A stretch of 7,755 nucleotides of DNA from Elusimicrobiota bacterium (GTDB lineage: Bacteria > Elusimicrobiota > Endomicrobiia > Endomicrobiales > Endomicrobiaceae), in NCBI GenBank assembly GCA_031282945.1, contig JAITCX010000048.1:1-7755 (forward strand), in the 5' to 3' direction. A program made the position numbers and the translations under genes. The notes beneath the pieces are model-generated. The model was not told the DNA's origin, made no database searches, and saw only the letters and a list, made by a program, of their open reading frames with translations. This document shows, piece by piece, positions 6,876 through 7,755 of the stretch; position 1 is the first letter of the stretch; the number at the start of each line of letters is the position of its first letter.

Positions 6876-6947
6876 TGGGTAGTGCAGGGTTTGAACCTGC
6901 GACCTCTCGCGTGTGAGGCGAACGCTCTTCCGCTGAGCTAACTACCC
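6876..6947 (-). tRNA. tRNA-Val (anticodon CAC)
   Basis: A full 72-base cloverleaf on the minus strand. Acceptor GGGTAGT pairs with ACTACCC; D-stem GCTC/GAGC has a 7-base loop; anticodon stem TTCGC/GCGAG carries loop CTCACAC, giving anticodon CAC at 6915-6913 for GUG codons; T-stem GCAGG/CCTGC has loop TTCAAAC. The discriminator base is A and CCA is not encoded, so the CCA-adding enzyme must supply it. It follows the terminator behind the other tRNA and precedes the zinc-ribbon gene by 63 bases. Confidence 0.96.
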
Positions 6948-6951
6948 CCTG

Positions 6952-6984
6952 TAAAAAATAAAAACCTTAAGGGATTAAGGTTTT
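6952..6984 (-). terminator. Intrinsic terminator after the CAU tRNA
   Basis: AAAACCTTAA (6984-6975) pairs perfectly with TTAAGGTTTT (6970-6961) around the loop TCCC, and is followed by a T-rich run, TATTTTTT (6960-6953). The stem is 10 bp, only two of them G-C. It lies just past the tRNA at 7063-6990, where a tRNA transcript should end, and it separates that tRNA from tRNA-Val. Confidence 0.75.
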
Positions 6985-6989
6985 AAATT

Positions 6990-7063
6990 TGGGCCTGGTA
7001 GGACTTGAACCTACGACCAGCCGATTATGAGTCGGCTGCTCTAACCAACTGAGCTACAGGCCC
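6990..7063 (-). tRNA. tRNA with CAT anticodon, probably tRNA-Ile2 (lysidine type)
   Basis: A 74-base cloverleaf on the minus strand. Acceptor GGGCCTG pairs with CAGGCCC; D-stem GCTC/GAGC has loop AGTTGGTTA; anticodon stem GCCGA/TCGGC carries loop CTCATAA, with CAT at 7029-7027; T-stem GTAGG/CCTAC has loop TTCAAGT. Discriminator is A; CCA is not encoded. A CAT anticodon can mean elongator Met, initiator Met or Ile2. Initiator is unlikely, since the 1-72 pair is G-C and the anticodon stem lacks the three G-C pairs. C4-G69 and C5-G68 match known TilS determinants of Ile2, and the acceptor resembles Ile tRNAs, so Ile2 is favoured over elongator Met. Confidence 0.93.
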
Positions 7064-7086
7064 GGCTTTGTATACATTTAAGGGCT

Positions 7087-7115
7087 AGTATAGCAAAAAA
7101 TGAAGGGGGCGTCAA
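7087..7115 (-). promoter_or_regulatory. Sigma-70 promoter of the CAU tRNA
   Basis: TTGACG (7115-7110) and TATACT (7092-7087) are separated by exactly 17 bases, each one mismatch from consensus. Transcription should start near 7080, about 17 bases before the tRNA 5' end at 7063. This is the best promoter in the window. Confidence 0.8.
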
Positions 7116-7128
7116 TTAAAGACCATCT

Positions 7129-7326
7129 ACTCTTTTATAAAAAAGAGTTGGAAATTATTTCTCTTTTGCAAAAAGAGAAACAGAAAACTAAAGACGAGAC
7201 ATTTTTCTCTTTTTGAAAAAAGAGAAACAGAAAAACTAACAGCGCTTATAAAGTAATTCTCTCTTTGGGAAAGAGAGACAAAACTTAACGACACCTGCAA
7301 CTTGCCTCTCTTTTCTATAAAAGAGA
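7129..7326. repeat. Array of five pyrimidine/purine hairpins
   Basis: Five short inverted repeats of the form (T)TCTCTTTT-loop-AAAAGAGA(A) stand in series: 7129-7148 (8-bp stem), 7158-7180 (10 bp), 7204-7227 (10 bp), 7258-7278 (9 bp) and 7307-7326 (8 bp). Centres are spaced about 30, 47, 53 and 48 bases. Three are followed by a shared tail, CAGAAAA plus a short TAA-containing stretch; the fourth has a variant, ACAAAAC. Stems are low in G-C and lack T-tracts suited to termination on either strand. A further CTCTTTT-rich stretch (7344-7370) looks like a half unit. The open frames crossing this region only reflect the repeat composition. Confidence 0.75.
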
Positions 7327-7444
7327 AACAGAAAAGTAACGCTCTTTTAACTCTTTTCTCTTTATTTTTTTGCGCTACCTTTTGGTTTTGCGGCGCCGCG
7401 CTTGCGAAAATTTTTTTCGCCCCCGCGCCGACTCTACTTTTGAC

Positions 7445-7471
7445 GTGACAGACAGCAGTCTGTACTGTCAC
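7445..7471. repeat. Palindrome with 11-bp stem
   Basis: GTGACAGACAG (7445-7455) pairs with CTGT (7460-7463) and CTGTCAC (7465-7471), with A7464 bulged and a 4-base loop. It is the first of two hairpins in the head of the large inverted repeat. Its size and symmetry would also suit a protein-binding operator. Confidence 0.6.
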
Positions 7472-7483
7472 GCCCGACTGGGT

Positions 7484-7518
7484 GAGGGCAAGCGAAACTT
7501 CCAGTTTCCCTTGCCCTC
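7484..7518. repeat. Long hairpin, 9 + 6 bp stem
   Basis: GAGGGCAAG (7484-7492) pairs perfectly with CTTGCCCTC (7510-7518); after a single C-C mismatch, GAAACT (7494-7499) pairs with AGTTTC (7503-7508) around a 3-base loop. It is the second hairpin of the head of the large inverted repeat. It is followed by TT and then GGCG, so it is not a typical intrinsic terminator. Confidence 0.7.
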
Positions 7519-7525
7519 TTGGCGA

Positions 7526-7755
7526 AAAAAATTTCTCGCATAGCAGCGCTTACGCTTCGCTACGCCGCAAAACCAAAAGAGCGCGGGAAAAAGTACGACA
7601 CGGCAAAGACAACAACGACAACAACAAAGACAAAACAAAAAATTTCTCGTAAAGACCAAGCGCTTTGCCGCTTACGCTGGGCTAAAAAATAAAAAGAGTA
7701 GCGGCAAGACAAAACAACGACCACGCTAACTACCACCGCCAATAACAAACAATAC
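7526..7755. repeat. Degenerate tandem direct repeat, about 111-base unit, second copy cut by window end
   Basis: Two units carry the same blocks in the same order: AAAAAATTTCTCG (7526-7538 and 7637-7649), CGCTTACGCT (7547-7556 and 7669-7678), an A-rich tract with AAAAGAG (about 7575-7581 and 7692-7698), then CGGCAA with GAC and AACAACGAC (7601-7619 and 7702-7720). Sequence between the blocks has diverged. The first unit overlaps the right arm of the large inverted repeat, so the two structures are related. A T-free, A/C-rich tract (7595-7642) closes the first unit. No gene was recognised here. Confidence 0.6.

Larger units (their letters stand above)
7372..7584. repeat. 213-base imperfect inverted repeat enclosing two hairpins
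   Basis: The outer arms CTTTTGGTTTTGCGGCG (7379-7395) and 7563-7579 are perfect 17-base reverse complements; a further GCGCT/AGCGC pair (7372-7376, 7580-7584) extends them across a 2-base bulge. Inner arms 7403-7421 and 7521-7540 pair over 19 bp with one bulged base (7535). The right arm holds about 22 extra bases between its inner and outer parts. The enclosed 7422-7520 contains two more hairpins. No coding gene fits. As RNA or single-stranded DNA this would fold into a long stalk with a two-armed head. No clear target-site duplication flanks it. Confidence 0.75.

Noticed and set aside
7129..7326. CRISPR array
   Set aside because: Units are short, degenerate hairpins with irregular spacing and no constant repeat/unique spacer pattern; no cas gene is present.
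7127..7471. 114-residue minus-strand open frame across the hairpin array
   Set aside because: It is made of the repeat itself (Ser/Phe/Leu/Lys runs from CTCTTTT units), overlaps the mapped tRNA promoter region closely, has no ribosome site and no family resemblance.
7468..7748. Two short minus-strand open frames rich in Val, Cys and Phe
   Set aside because: They come from the complement of the A/C-rich tract and inverted repeat, overlap each other in different frames, and one needs a TTG start. The hydrophobic runs look compositional.

Overview
All recognisable genes in this window lie on the minus strand. In transcription order (right to left) they are a CAU-anticodon tRNA (probably the minor isoleucine tRNA), tRNA-Val(CAC), a coiled-coil zinc-ribbon protein, the RNase P RNA (rnpB), a half-size TauE/SafE-family membrane protein, rsmH, an ftsL-like gene, ftsI, murE and the 5' part of murF, which runs off the left edge. 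The organism is a low-GC bacterium with meso-diaminopimelate peptidoglycan: MurE carries the DNPR specificity motif. Neither tRNA gene encodes its 3' CCA. These traits fit several deep-branching or gut-associated diderm lineages. An Elusimicrobiota/Endomicrobium-like source is only a guess from overall flavour.

Left part (1-5433) is a division and cell-wall cluster. The half-size TSUP gene, rsmH, ftsL and ftsI are chained by 1- to 4-base start/stop overlaps. A 169-base gap with a possible promoter follows, then murE and murF, which abut with no spacer. RsmH tunes 16S rRNA, FtsL and FtsI work at the septum, and MurE and MurF add the third residue and the D-Ala-D-Ala to the peptidoglycan precursor. 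No mraZ lies in front of rsmH; the membrane protein occupies that place.

Middle part (5434-7115) holds the non-coding RNA genes. A structured leader precedes the TSUP gene. The A-type-like RNase P RNA spans about 390 nt, with P1, P2, P3, P8, GNRA-capped hairpins and both universally conserved ends visible, and it carries an extra hairpin of about 50 nt. The zinc-ribbon gene comes next. The two tRNAs are separated by a clear intrinsic terminator, and a near-consensus sigma-70 promoter (TTGACG-17-TATACT) drives the first tRNA.

Right part (7116-7755) has no convincing gene. It is densely structured: an array of five pyrimidine/purine hairpins spaced about 30-53 bases, a 213-base imperfect inverted repeat enclosing two further strong hairpins, and a degenerate tandem repeat of about 111 bases with a T-free A/C-rich tract. 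This is the most unusual stretch and the best candidate here for an undescribed repeat family or structured RNA/DNA element.
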